The notes below the pieces were generated by a model. It saw only the letters and a program-made list of their open reading frames with translations. It was not told where the DNA came from and ran no database searches. A stretch of 11,767 nucleotides of DNA from JBBRLA01 sp038231615 (GTDB lineage: Bacteria > Myxococcota_A > Polyangia > Palsa-1104 > JAEUJZ01). The stretch spans positions 1 through 11,767 of the forward strand of contig JBBRLA010000225.1 of the NCBI GenBank assembly GCA_038231615.1. Reading direction: 5' to 3'. Below are positions 1 through 7,632 of the stretch, one piece after another. The stretch's first letter is position 1. Every line of letters begins with the position of its first letter. The position numbers and the translations under genes are program-made.

Positions 1-150
1 ATCGGGGGCACGCTGTCCGTGCTGCGCTGGACCGAGGAAAGCTACCAGGAAGTCCTGTCGGCCAAGCGGGGCGAGACGGTGAGGGCGGAGCCCTTTCAGG
101 CCATCGCGCTTCAAGTGGGTGTTCTGTTCGGCGACGACCCAGACGAATAG
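1..150 (+). CDS. C-terminal end of a probable Uma2-family endonuclease-like protein (partial)
   Basis: An open frame enters from the left edge and stops at TAG 148-150, giving the last 49 residues. The segment VLRWTEESYQEVL, then GETVRAEPFQAIAL and LFGDDPDE, matches the usual ending of Uma2 (DUF820) proteins: a strand reading VYRWT-x-x-GY, a GE-x-VRAEPF-x-AI-x-L stretch and a terminal LFGD. Uma2 proteins have a restriction-endonuclease-like fold. They are often multicopy in myxobacteria and cyanobacteria, and their biological role is largely unknown. The catalytic D/E-x-K region would lie upstream, outside the window, so activity cannot be judged. The family call rests only on this tail and could be wrong. 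Confidence 0.65.
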   Translation: MGGTLSVLRWTEESYQEVLSAKRGETVRAEPFQAIALQVGVLFGDDPDE

Positions 151-169
151 CGCCAGGCTGCCCAGCCCG

Positions 170-241
170 CAGTTCGGCGCTGTAGGTGGGATCTCGTCGG
201 TCGTAGAAGTCACGGATCTCTTCGAGGTCGGCCCGCGCCAA
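170..241 (-). pseudogene. Possible fragment of a RelE/ParE-type toxin gene
   Basis: Read on the minus strand from TTG (241-239), this gives 24 residues including ARADLEEIRDFYDRRDP and then TYSAEL. That resembles the first helix of ParE/RelE plasmid-stabilisation toxins (A-x-x-DLEEI-x-x-Y-x-x-x-x-P). The usual N-terminal beta strand is missing: a TGA lies in frame four codons before the TTG. Beyond SAEL the sequence no longer resembles the family and runs into the antisense of the upstream gene. No antitoxin gene is visible. I read it as a decayed fragment. The stretch is short enough that chance resemblance is possible. Confidence 0.3.
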
Positions 242-386
242 GGGAGTCTGTCACCATCACCGCCGACCTGCGGGCCCTGAACGTGCCGATGCGACTGTAC
301 GAGCTTCACGAGGGCATCGGCCACCCTCGCCAGGCGGCTCGTGCTCCTGGGTCTATCGGTGGCGGACAAGGACTCCCCGGCCCCGC

Positions 387-415
387 TTGCCGGCACCTCC
401 CCTGGGGTCTACCAT
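387..415 (+). promoter_or_regulatory. Candidate promoter of the FadL-like gene
   Basis: TTGCCG (387-392) and TACCAT (410-415) are separated by 17 bases, each matching 4 of 6 bases of the sigma70 consensus. Transcription would begin near 422, which is the GTG I prefer as start of the FadL-like gene. No strong Shine-Dalgarno precedes that GTG, so a leaderless message is possible. In GC-rich DNA such matches also arise by chance. Confidence 0.3.
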
Positions 416-421
416 GCGCCG

Positions 422-1933
422 GTGCGCTGCACAACGGTGCTCCCCTTTCTCCTGTGCCTGATCGGGCTTGGCCATCCGCGAAAGGCGGAGGGCTACCCGT
501 ATCTGGCGTTGCGGCCGGCGTACGGGGTGCTCTCGGGGCCCACCGATAGCGACATCACCGCCCTGCACTTCAACCCGGCGGCGCTGCGGCTAAACGGCGG
601 CTTCCAGATCCAGGCCTTCGCCAGTGCCCTTTACTCCCTGGGATCGTACGATCGCGACGCGCCGCTGCCAGCGGGGTTTTCGGGAGACGGCAGCACCGCC
701 GGCCCGGCCCCCTCGGTGCCGATCCGCTGGGTGGCGCCCAACACGATGGCCGGCGCCAGTTGGGACCTGGGCTCGGACTCGGTCACGTTGGGCGTCGGCT
801 TCTACACTCCCTTCGTCGATCGCACCGACTACGGCAACGGTGACGCCCGCGGGCTGGTCACGCGCTACCATTCGATCAGCAGCCAGACCTACAGCCTGTG
901 GGGCACCGCCGCTGTGGCCCTGCGCCTGGCCTGGTGGTTCTACGTGGGGGGCGGCTTCAACTTCGCCTGGACCCGGGCGCAGATCGACCTTTTGCGCGAC
1001 CCGGGCAGCCCCGCGCCGGGAAACGACGGCCTGCCCTGCGGACCGACGACGGGGGCCCCGTGCGAGCAGTGGACGCGCCGGCAGGAGTTGGAGCTGAACG
1101 TCAGCGGCTGGGGCTATGGCTTCACCGCCGGGGTGGTGGTGGTGCCGAAGGACAACCTGTGGATCTCGCTGTCCTACATCAGTGCGCTCTTCACCTCGGG
1201 CGGGGCGCAGGTGGGCCTGCGGGACGCCCCGGACCCGAATCAGGTCGCGCAATGCGCCACGACGTTCCACGGCGCCCGCCTGACCGATTCGCGCCTGGGC
1301 CCAAATCCCGCGCCGGCCTGCGGGGGGGCATCGCTGGTGCTCTCGTTTCCCCACGTGATCTATGGCGCCGTGCGCACCCTCCGGCCGCTGGGACCAAAGG
1401 GGCGCGGCCCGCTTTCGTGGGAGATCTCGTCGTGGGCGCGGGTGGCGATCCCGCCGCGGGCGGACGATGAGCTGCGCCTGGAACAACGGCAGTTCCCCTA
1501 CCTGCCCGAGACCGGGCGGCTGCCGGTGCGGCACCAGACCTCGGTGGCGCTGGACGTGGATTTTCGCGAGATCTGGCCGGGGCTGGAACTGGGGCAGGCG
1601 CTGGTATACGAAAGCCCACGCACCGCCAGCGAGGCGGTCAGCCCGGCGAACCTGGACGGGCACAAGCTGGACGTGGGGGTGACGGCCAAGATCCGCGCCG
1701 GCAGCAACGTGTGGTTCCGCGCGGGGCTGGGGGCCACCATCGTGATCTTCGACTCCGCCGCGGGACAGGGCTGGAATGCCCAGGCGGCCACGGCGTGCCG
1801 GGCGTCGGGGTACGACATCACCAGCGCGGGCTGCGACCAGGCGCACGACGGTTGGGCCCTATCGCCCGCGGCAGGGAGCTATACTCTGGCGGTCCTGCAC
1901 GGCTCCGCCGGCATCGAGCTGCACTTCCGATAA
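422..1933 (+). CDS. Outer-membrane beta-barrel protein, FadL/OmpP1/TodX-like
   Basis: A 503-residue protein if it begins at GTG 422. That start gives a convincing Sec signal peptide: MRCTT, a hydrophobic core VLPFLLCLIGLG, then a polar KAEG before the mature YPYLAL. The open frame extends upstream to GTG 341, but that start would bury the signal behind 27 polar residues. The mature part has the FadL-type N-terminal DITALHFNPAAL (NPAAL at residues 51-55), many alternating aromatic/polar beta strands, and a final strand ending GIELHFR with an aromatic residue near the C-terminus. FadL-family barrels pass hydrophobic compounds such as fatty acids or aromatics through the outer membrane; the substrate here is unknown. 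Two internal Cys-containing loops (around 1036-1065 and 1249-1326) could hold disulfides. The next gene follows after 40 bases. Confidence 0.75.
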   Translation: MRCTTVLPFLLCLIGLGHPRKAEGYPYLALRPAYGVLSGPTDSDITALHFNPAALRLNGGFQIQAFASALYSLGSYDRDAPLPAGFSGDGSTAGPAPSVPIRWVAPNTMAGASWDLGSDSVTLGVGFYTPFVDRTDYGNGDARGLVTRYHSISSQTYSLWGTAAVALRLAWWFYVGGGFNFAWTRAQIDLLRDPGSPAPGNDGLPCGPTTGAPCEQWTRRQELELNVSGWGYGFTAGVVVVPKDNLWISLSYISALFTSGGAQVGLRDAPDPNQVAQCATTFHGARLTDSRLGPNPAPACGGASLVLSFPHVIYGAVRTLRPLGPKGRGPLSWEISSWARVAIPPRADDELRLEQRQFPYLPETGRLPVRHQTSVALDVDFREIWPGLELGQALVYESPRTASEAVSPANLDGHKLDVGVTAKIRAGSNVWFRAGLGATIVIFDSAAGQGWNAQAATACRASGYDITSAGCDQAHDGWALSPAAGSYTLAVLHGSAGIELHFR

Positions 1934-1961
1934 TCCACGCAAACCCCAGTCCACCGAGTCC

Positions 1962-1968
1962 AAGGAGG
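1962..1968 (+). promoter_or_regulatory. Strong Shine-Dalgarno for the beta-helix lipoprotein
   Basis: AAGGAGG lies 5 bases before ATG 1974. It fixes that start, although the frame is open much further upstream inside the preceding gene. Confidence 0.85.
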
Positions 1969-1973
1969 TCGTG

Positions 1974-3398
1974 ATGCACCATCCTCGTTTCTGGCCGAGT
2001 TCTGGCCCCCACACGCTGCGCTCCACGCCGGCCCTGCCGTGGCTCGCTTTTTGTTGTCTCGGGCTTTGGCTCGGGGGCTGCCTGGACCCGGTGACCCCGC
2101 CGAATCCGACGATGAAGGGGTGCACCGTGACCACCGACTGCGGCGATCCGGGTGCCGAGATCTGCGACGCCCTTTCGCGCACCTGCCGCGCCTGCCAGGG
2201 GGCGATGGACGACGCCGCCTGCCGGCAGAGCAGCACTTCGACGACGCTGCACTGCGCGGCCACCGGGCCGACCACCGGGCAGTGTGTCGCCGCCTGCGCC
2301 GGCGCCGGCCAGAGCGCCGAATGCACCGACCCGATGCAGCCGAGCTGCGTGGCCGGGGTGTGCGCCGCGTGCTCGAAGTCCGCCGACTGCACCAGCGGGG
2401 CCTGCAAGGGCGACGGGAGCTGCCACGCGGCGGCGGACGTGGTCCATGTCGACAACAAGAATGGCAAGTGCGACCCGATGGCGGTCCACAAGGGCACGGC
2501 GGACGATCCGGTCTGCGATGTGCAGGCGGGCGTCGATCTGGCGGTCAAGGGGAAGAAGCCGGTGGTGCAGGTGGCCACCTCGACGGCGGCGTATGGGCCG
2601 GCGCTGGTCACCTCGACGCCGGTGGCGCTTCTGGTCTATGGAGGCGGCGGGGGCGGCGGCGGCGCAGATGCGCCGGCCATCCTGGGGGATGGGGTGGCCT
2701 TGACGGTGAACGGCGGCGCGGACAAGGTGGCGCTGACCGTGCAGGGGATCAAGCTGGGGTCCAAGCTCTCCGACGCAGTGGTGTGCGACCAGAAGACCGG
2801 CGCCACCGCGCCCGAGCTGACCCTTATCCAAAGCAACATCCAGAACGGCGGCGTCGGGGTGAACGCCAGCCGCTGCACCCTTTTGCTGGACCGGGTGCGG
2901 GTCTCCGGCATGCGCCTTGGCGGGCTGCGCCTGTCCGCGGGCAAGTACACGGTGACCAACGTCTTCATCTACGGCAACTCCGGCCCCGGCGTCACCATCG
3001 CCAACGCCGCGATGGAGAGCACGCTGCGCTTCGCTACGATCTACGGCAACACCGCCGTCGGGCAGATCGGCAGCGGCGTGGACTGCGGGGGGCAGGCGGT
3101 GCCGGTCGAGGACTCGATCGTGTACTCAAACTTCGGGAAGATGTCGCAGTTCCGCGGCTGCAAGCTGACCAACGTGGTCACCGGCACCGAGACGGTCCCC
3201 GGCGGCATCGCCAAGAGCCCGGAGTTCGTCAGCGACGCGCCGCCCCTGGACCTGCACCTGAAGTCGAGCCAGGCGAACCGCGACTGTTGCATCGACAAGG
3301 TGCCGCAGGCGGCCGGGCTTGTCGATCATGACATCGACGGCAACAAGCGGCCTCAGGGCACTGCCTGGGATATCGGCGCCCATGAGGTGGTGCAGTGA
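1974..3398 (+). CDS. Cys-rich lipoprotein with a right-handed parallel beta-helix domain
   Basis: 474 residues, starting after a strong ribosome-binding site. The N-terminus is a long lipoprotein signal, WLAFCCLGLWLGGC, with Cys36 as the probable lipidated residue; Leu at +2 is compatible with outer-membrane sorting. Residues about 50-190 are Cys-rich, with spaced motifs such as CTVTTDC, CRAC, CVAGVCAAC, CTSGACKGDGSC, like the small disulfide repeats in myxobacterial surface proteins. Residues about 190-450 read as beta-helix rungs (VFIYGNSGPGVTIANAAM, then FATIYGNTA, then DSIVYSN). The end, RPQGTAWDIGAHE, resembles the tail of 'choice-of-anchor Q' beta-helix proteins. Gly223-Gly230 is a run of eight glycines. 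Such proteins are exported surface proteins, often carbohydrate-binding or lyase-like folds; no catalytic residues can be assigned. It lies between two envelope genes, probably co-transcribed. Confidence 0.75.
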   Translation: MHHPRFWPSSGPHTLRSTPALPWLAFCCLGLWLGGCLDPVTPPNPTMKGCTVTTDCGDPGAEICDALSRTCRACQGAMDDAACRQSSTSTTLHCAATGPTTGQCVAACAGAGQSAECTDPMQPSCVAGVCAACSKSADCTSGACKGDGSCHAAADVVHVDNKNGKCDPMAVHKGTADDPVCDVQAGVDLAVKGKKPVVQVATSTAAYGPALVTSTPVALLVYGGGGGGGGADAPAILGDGVALTVNGGADKVALTVQGIKLGSKLSDAVVCDQKTGATAPELTLIQSNIQNGGVGVNASRCTLLLDRVRVSGMRLGGLRLSAGKYTVTNVFIYGNSGPGVTIANAAMESTLRFATIYGNTAVGQIGSGVDCGGQAVPVEDSIVYSNFGKMSQFRGCKLTNVVTGTETVPGGIAKSPEFVSDAPPLDLHLKSSQANRDCCIDKVPQAAGLVDHDIDGNKRPQGTAWDIGAHEVVQ

Positions 3399-3414
3399 GC
3401 TAGACTTGGCGTTC

Positions 3415-5835
3415 ATGCGTTCGCCAAAGACCTTCGCCTCGACCCTGGCCGGCGCGCTGGCCCTGTGTTTGCTCGGCTGCGCCACCCCCTTCGGCGTCAA
3501 GGGCCGCACGGCGACCTCTGGCCCCGGAGCGCAGGGCCCTGCTCTGTCCACCGTCGAGGAAGCCGAGGCGGCCCGGCAGCGCCTGGACTACCTTTCGCTG
3601 GGAGACGACGAGAACGGCCGCCTGGGGCTGCGGGAGTCGCTCCTGCGCTTCTATAACGGCCAGACCCGGGAGGCCCTGTCCCGGGGCCACCTGGAAGAAT
3701 CCTACGAGAGCTTCATCGCCTCCCTGACCCTCTTCGAACCACGGGACCTGCGGGACCTGGCGGCCGCCGGGCAAATGCCCCGGGGAAAGGGGGGAGTCGA
3801 TCTAAGTGGGTTAAATCGGCTGGCCCGGGACCTGGAAGTCGCCTTTCGCCGCCGGGGCGCCCATGGCGAGGTCATCACCGCGCTGATGGTGCAGCAGACC
3901 CTGGATCCGAAGGACGCCGGGCCGCAGCGGCGCTATCGTGAGTTGGCCGCCTGGCTGGCCGGGGGGGAGCTTTCCTCGTGGCGGGCCGGGCAGCGGGGCT
4001 TTGCCACCCTGGTGCAGGAGCCGCCCGCGCCGCTGGTGCGGGACCTGGAACTGGCCTTCCGCGCCTGGCCGGCACCGGCCCTGCTGCAAGAGCTGACCGA
4101 GGTGTACCAGGCCGAGGCGCAGAGCTTCGGCCTGGGCAGCCGGGCGCAAAGCCCACGGGACTTCCTGGGCATGACCCTTTCCGGGCGGCAAAGAAACCCC
4201 CTGGCGTCGCCGGTCCTGAAGCTGGCGTCGGTCTACCTGCGGGTGTCCCGGGGGCCGGAGGCCATCGCCTTCATTCACCGCCTGGGCCGGCTGAGCAAGG
4301 AAGAGCAGGCGCGCATGGCGGAACTGGAAAGCGCCTTCGGCACGAACGCCAATCCGCTTTCCGCCGTGCGCCTGGCGATGCTGATGGCGCGCGACCCAGA
4401 CCAGATGGACGTGAGTTTGCAGGTATGCCGCGATCTTTCGCAGCGCGACCGCAACTTCCTTCTGGCGGCCCTGTGTGTCGGCGAGCTGGCAGTGCAGGTG
4501 GACCGCCGCGGGCTGGCCCTGCGGGCCTTCGAACGGGCCCGGGAGCTGCAGCCGCAGGATCGCAACATCTGGGACAAGCTGGGCCACCTGTACCAGGACC
4601 GCCTGCGCGACCTGGTGGGCGAGGAACGGACCACGGAGCTGGAGGGTGCGCTCCACGAGATCGAGACCTATCAGGAGCAGATGAAGAAGCGCTTCCCCGA
4701 CCAGCCCACCGGCCTGTCGATCTCGGCGGCGCTTTCGGAGGTGGGTCGCGGCTACTACAATGCCGGGCGCATCCCCGATGCCATCCGCTTTCTCGAACGC
4801 TCAATCGCAGTAGAACCCAACGCCGCGGCCCTGGAGGTTTTGGGTACCATCGAGCTCAAGCGCGGCGAGGGCGGGCAGGCGCTGGCCACGCTGGAACGCG
4901 CCCGGGCGGTAGATCTGGCGTCGAAGCCAGGAGACCCGCTGATCAAGGTCTACTTCAAGGCGCGCATCGGCAGGCTGGTGGCCGAGGCCCTGGACCTGTC
5001 CTCCACGTCCCCTGGCCCGGGCTTTGGCTCTGTCCCGGGCTCTGGCTCGGCCGCCGAGGTGCGCCGGGCCAGCCTGCGGGACTGGGAGCAGATCGTCGAT
5101 GTCGAGCAGCTCATCCCGGAGCGTCGCGCCGAGGCAGAACTGGAGCGGGGGAAGCTCTTTTACCAGCTTGGCGAGCGGGAACCGGCGCTCGGGGCCTTCC
5201 GCCGCGCCGTGGATCTGGTCCCCGAGGAGGGCGCTGGCAGGGACCAGGGGCAGATCTACGCCGATACCATTGCCTACCTGGTGCAGCAGGGGGAGCTGGA
5301 CGAGGCCCTGGACGCCTACCACCGGGCGCTCGGCAGGGCGCGGGTGGTGGAATATCTAAAAGTGTACTGCTCCCTGTGGGTCACCGAACTGGCCCGGCGA
5401 TCCGGGCAGCCGGAGGACCCGCTGGCGATGGCGTTCCTGAAGACGGTGCAGGGCGGCAAGTGGTACGCCGAACTGGCGCGCTGGGCCACCGGACAGCAGA
5501 GCGAGGAAGAACTCTTCCGGCGGGCCGACACCGTGGCCAAGAAGGTCGAGGCCAACTTCTATGCCGGCATGCGCCACCTGCGCACCTCGGCGGCCCCGCA
5601 AAAGCCCTCGGCGGGCGAGGCGATGTTGCGCAACGTCCTGTCCAGCGAGATGATGGCCTTCTTCGAATATGAGATGGCAGCCAATTACCTGCGGCGCGGG
5701 GCCCCGGATGCCCCCCGGCTCAAACCCGGGCGCGGCAAGGTCCGCCCGACCGCTGACCGACCCGAGAACCATGACAAGCCCGAGAACCGCGACAAGCCCA
5801 GGAATCATGACCGGCGGCCCGCGGACAGCATCTGA
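3415..5835 (+). CDS. Large TPR-repeat lipoprotein
   Basis: 806 residues from ATG 3415, which begins 16 bases after the previous stop. That start gives a clear lipoprotein signal (TLAGALALCLLGC, Cys22). The open frame reaches back to 3319 but would displace the signal. No Shine-Dalgarno is visible, while TAGACT lies 8 bases upstream. The body is alpha-helical with TPR-like pairs, for example GLALRAFERARELQPQD (about residue 365), GYYNAGRIPDAIRFLERSIA (about 446), ALATLERARAVD (about 490), FYQLGEREPALGAFRRAVDL (about 581) and GELDEALDAYHRALG (about 625). A Gly/Ser/Pro linker lies near residues 530-550, and the C-terminus is a charged hexapeptide repeat. TPR lipoproteins usually act as scaffolds for envelope complexes. 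The partners are unknown; linkage to the barrel and the beta-helix lipoprotein suggests a shared envelope assembly. Confidence 0.75.
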   Translation: MRSPKTFASTLAGALALCLLGCATPFGVKGRTATSGPGAQGPALSTVEEAEAARQRLDYLSLGDDENGRLGLRESLLRFYNGQTREALSRGHLEESYESFIASLTLFEPRDLRDLAAAGQMPRGKGGVDLSGLNRLARDLEVAFRRRGAHGEVITALMVQQTLDPKDAGPQRRYRELAAWLAGGELSSWRAGQRGFATLVQEPPAPLVRDLELAFRAWPAPALLQELTEVYQAEAQSFGLGSRAQSPRDFLGMTLSGRQRNPLASPVLKLASVYLRVSRGPEAIAFIHRLGRLSKEEQARMAELESAFGTNANPLSAVRLAMLMARDPDQMDVSLQVCRDLSQRDRNFLLAALCVGELAVQVDRRGLALRAFERARELQPQDRNIWDKLGHLYQDRLRDLVGEERTTELEGALHEIETYQEQMKKRFPDQPTGLSISAALSEVGRGYYNAGRIPDAIRFLERSIAVEPNAAALEVLGTIELKRGEGGQALATLERARAVDLASKPGDPLIKVYFKARIGRLVAEALDLSSTSPGPGFGSVPGSGSAAEVRRASLRDWEQIVDVEQLIPERRAEAELERGKLFYQLGEREPALGAFRRAVDLVPEEGAGRDQGQIYADTIAYLVQQGELDEALDAYHRALGRARVVEYLKVYCSLWVTELARRSGQPEDPLAMAFLKTVQGGKWYAELARWATGQQSEEELFRRADTVAKKVEANFYAGMRHLRTSAAPQKPSAGEAMLRNVLSSEMMAFFEYEMAANYLRRGAPDAPRLKPGRGKVRPTADRPENHDKPENRDKPRNHDRRPADSI
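5761..5814 (+). repeat. Three 18-bp tandem repeats in the tail of the TPR lipoprotein
   Basis: Three in-frame 18-base units encode PENHDK, PENRDK and PRNHDR. The first two differ by two adjacent bases; the third is more diverged. They form the charged end of the TPR lipoprotein just before its stop. In-frame repeats of this kind can vary in copy number by slippage. Confidence 0.8.
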
Positions 5836-5843
5836 AGTCCGTC

Positions 5844-5883
5844 GGCCCTGTTTTTCCGGCGCGCGGCCTGGCCGGCAAGGGCC
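5844..5883 (+). terminator. Nested inverted repeat after the TPR lipoprotein gene
   Basis: GGCCCT (5844-5849) pairs with AGGGCC (5878-5883). Inside it CCGGC (5856-5860) pairs with GCCGG (5871-5875). It begins 8 bases after the stop of the TPR gene and before the next promoter, a reasonable place for transcription to end. No T-run follows the 3' arm (a run of five Ts lies within the outer loop), so it is not a classical intrinsic terminator. Confidence 0.3.
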
Positions 5884-5898
5884 CATGTTGCGCCGATG

Positions 5899-5927
5899 TT
5901 GCCATCATCACCCCCGTGAAGTAGAGT
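5899..5927 (+). promoter_or_regulatory. Candidate sigma70-like promoter of the ppiD-engB-CDF-rimI operon
   Basis: TTGCCA (5899-5904, 5 of 6 consensus) and TAGAGT (5922-5927, 4 of 6) are spaced by exactly 17 bases. A transcript starting near 5934 would have a leader of about 20 bases containing the Shine-Dalgarno AAGGAG (5939-5944), 10 bases before ATG 5955. This is the best-supported promoter in the window, though it is judged only by consensus match. Confidence 0.45.
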
Positions 5928-5954
5928 CCCGGCTCCAGAAGGAGTGCTAGCCCT

Positions 5955-7619
5955 ATGCTCGAGGCGATACGGCAGAACTCACGCTCTGCCATCATTTACA
6001 TCCTCTTCGCCGTCATCATCGTGGCGTTCGTCATCAGCTTCGGCCCCGGATCGACCGGCGGCGGCACGGCGGGCATCACCGGCGGACTTTTCGCGGCCAA
6101 GGTGGCCGGCGACGAGATCAGCGAGAAGGACTTCAAGTTCGCCTATCGGGCGCTGGCCAGCAACTTTCCGCCTGCGATGGCCCAGCAGCAGCGGATCAAG
6201 GAACTGATCATGGACCGCCTGATCGAACGCGAGCTTCTGGCCCAGGAGGCGGAACGATCCGGCCTCCTGACCTCCGAGAAGGAGGTCAACGACATGCTGA
6301 CCAACGGCAAGATGATGGTCGCCGGGCAGATGCGGCGCATCGACGGCTACGCCCTGCGCGACGGGGTGCTGGACTACGACCGCTTCCGCCTGGTCACGCA
6401 GAACGTCTACGGCCTGACGGTCAAGAACTTCGTCGAGATCCAGCAGCGGGAGCTTCTGGCGGACAAGCTGCGCGAGCTGACCCGCATCTCCACCAAAGTC
6501 TCCCCAGACGAGGTGAAGGCCGACTTCCAGGAGAAGGGCCGCCAAGCCAATTTGGAGTACGTGCGCTTTTCCGCCCGTCGCTTCGAGGACGATCTCAGCC
6601 CCACCGACGCCGAGGTCGAGGACTGGGCGCGGGCCCACGAGGCCGAGATCAAGAAGGCCTACGACGATCGCAAGTACGCCTACGAAAAACAGGACCCCTC
6701 GGTGCGCCTGCGCCACATCTTCATCGAGCTGCCCAAGGACGCCCCCGCCGACAAGCTCGCCGAGGCGCAGGGCAGGATGGATGTGGCGCAGAAGACGCTG
6801 AAAAGCGGCACCCGCTTCGCCGACGTAGCCCGGGGCGCCTCCGAGGACATTGTCACCCGGCAGAAGGGCGGCGACATGGGCTGGCTGAAGCAGGGCTTCA
6901 GCGGCTTGCCCGAGGGCCTGGAGAAAAAGATCTTCGCCGCCAAGTCCGGGGACCTCGTCGGGCCGGAGCGCACCGACCGGGGCCTGGAGCTGATCAAGAT
7001 CGAGGGGGCGCGAAAGGGCGACATCGCCCTCTCGGCGGCCCGGGGCGAGCTGGCCGAGGAGCTGTACCGCGGGGCGAAGGCCAAGGAGCAGGCCCGTGCG
7101 GCGGCGCAGGAAGTGGCGGCCAAGGTGAAGGCCGGGGGCAAGCTGGCCGAGCTTTACCCCAAGAGCAACAGCGACGCGGACGAGGCCAAGGCCCGGGTGG
7201 GCAAGGCGCAGAAGGTCGAGGTCGAGGAGACCGGGTTGTTCTCCCGCCGCGGCGACGTGGTGCAAGGGATCGGGCCGTCGGCGGAGCTGGCCAAGGCGGC
7301 CTTTACCACCCTGAAGGTCGGCGAGACAATCGGGCCGCTGGACGCCAGCGGGAGCTTCATCGTGGCGACCCTGAAGGAGAAGAAAGAGCCCGACATGGCC
7401 GACTGGGAGAAGCGGCGCGTGGAGCTTATCCAGGAGTTCCAGCGGACCAAGTGGTTCGAGGTGATCACGGCCTATGGCAAGCAGCGCTGCACCGAGGCCC
7501 ACGCCGCCGGCAAGATCACCGTCAACCCGGAGATCCTGACCTACGAGGGCGGGGCCGGGCCGGCGAACATCCTGGGCATGGCGGGCAAGTACGAACCCTG
7601 CTCCGGCCGGCTTTTCTAG
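5955..7619 (+). CDS. ppiD: PpiD/SurA-type membrane-anchored peptidyl-prolyl isomerase (periplasmic folding factor)
   Basis: 554 residues with a PpiD-like plan. A short cytoplasmic N-terminus (MLEAIRQNSRS) precedes one membrane anchor, IIYILFAVIIVAFVISF (about 13-29). A SurA_N-like helical chaperone region follows (about 45-200, with LIMDRLIERELLAQEAERSG). A parvulin/PpiC domain spans about 249-350, with VRLRHIFIEL, then FADVARGASED, GGDMGWLKQG, and GLELIKIEG. The C-terminal third has a degenerate second parvulin-like stretch (GLFSRRGDVVQGIG, then VGETIGPLDASGSFIVA). PpiD helps outer-membrane and secreted proteins fold after translocation; the E. coli version has weak or no isomerase activity, so catalysis is not assured. 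The start is supported by AAGGAG 10 bases upstream. engB follows 13 bases after the stop. A soluble SurA-like name is the main alternative, but the anchor argues against it. Confidence 0.8.
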   Translation: MLEAIRQNSRSAIIYILFAVIIVAFVISFGPGSTGGGTAGITGGLFAAKVAGDEISEKDFKFAYRALASNFPPAMAQQQRIKELIMDRLIERELLAQEAERSGLLTSEKEVNDMLTNGKMMVAGQMRRIDGYALRDGVLDYDRFRLVTQNVYGLTVKNFVEIQQRELLADKLRELTRISTKVSPDEVKADFQEKGRQANLEYVRFSARRFEDDLSPTDAEVEDWARAHEAEIKKAYDDRKYAYEKQDPSVRLRHIFIELPKDAPADKLAEAQGRMDVAQKTLKSGTRFADVARGASEDIVTRQKGGDMGWLKQGFSGLPEGLEKKIFAAKSGDLVGPERTDRGLELIKIEGARKGDIALSAARGELAEELYRGAKAKEQARAAAQEVAAKVKAGGKLAELYPKSNSDADEAKARVGKAQKVEVEETGLFSRRGDVVQGIGPSAELAKAAFTTLKVGETIGPLDASGSFIVATLKEKKEPDMADWEKRRVELIQEFQRTKWFEVITAYGKQRCTEAHAAGKITVNPEILTYEGGAGPANILGMAGKYEPCSGRLF

Positions 7620-7632
7620 GATCCATGCGTCC

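Noticed and set aside
341..421. N-terminal extension of the FadL-like protein from GTG 341
   Set aside because: It puts 27 polar residues before the signal peptide. GTG 422 gives a normal Sec signal.
151..421. Searched by eye for a tRNA, CRISPR array or insertion-sequence ends in the leading gap
   Set aside because: No direct repeats with spacers, no cloverleaf and no terminal inverted repeats were seen.
590..1846. Long minus-strand open frame (418 codons) opposite the FadL-like gene
   Set aside because: It is a GC-rich antisense shadow. The product is Arg/Pro/Gly-rich without recognisable domains, while the plus strand has a signal peptide and barrel pattern.
2640..2663. GGC-rich run as a possible microsatellite or regulatory repeat
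   Set aside because: It encodes a run of eight glycines inside the beta-helix lipoprotein. GGN runs are common in GC-rich coding DNA and the codons are not perfectly repeated.
3978..5672. Second plus-strand frame of 564 codons within the TPR lipoprotein gene
   Set aside because: Out-of-frame shadow with Gly/Ala/Arg bias. The TPR frame has a lipobox and helical repeats.
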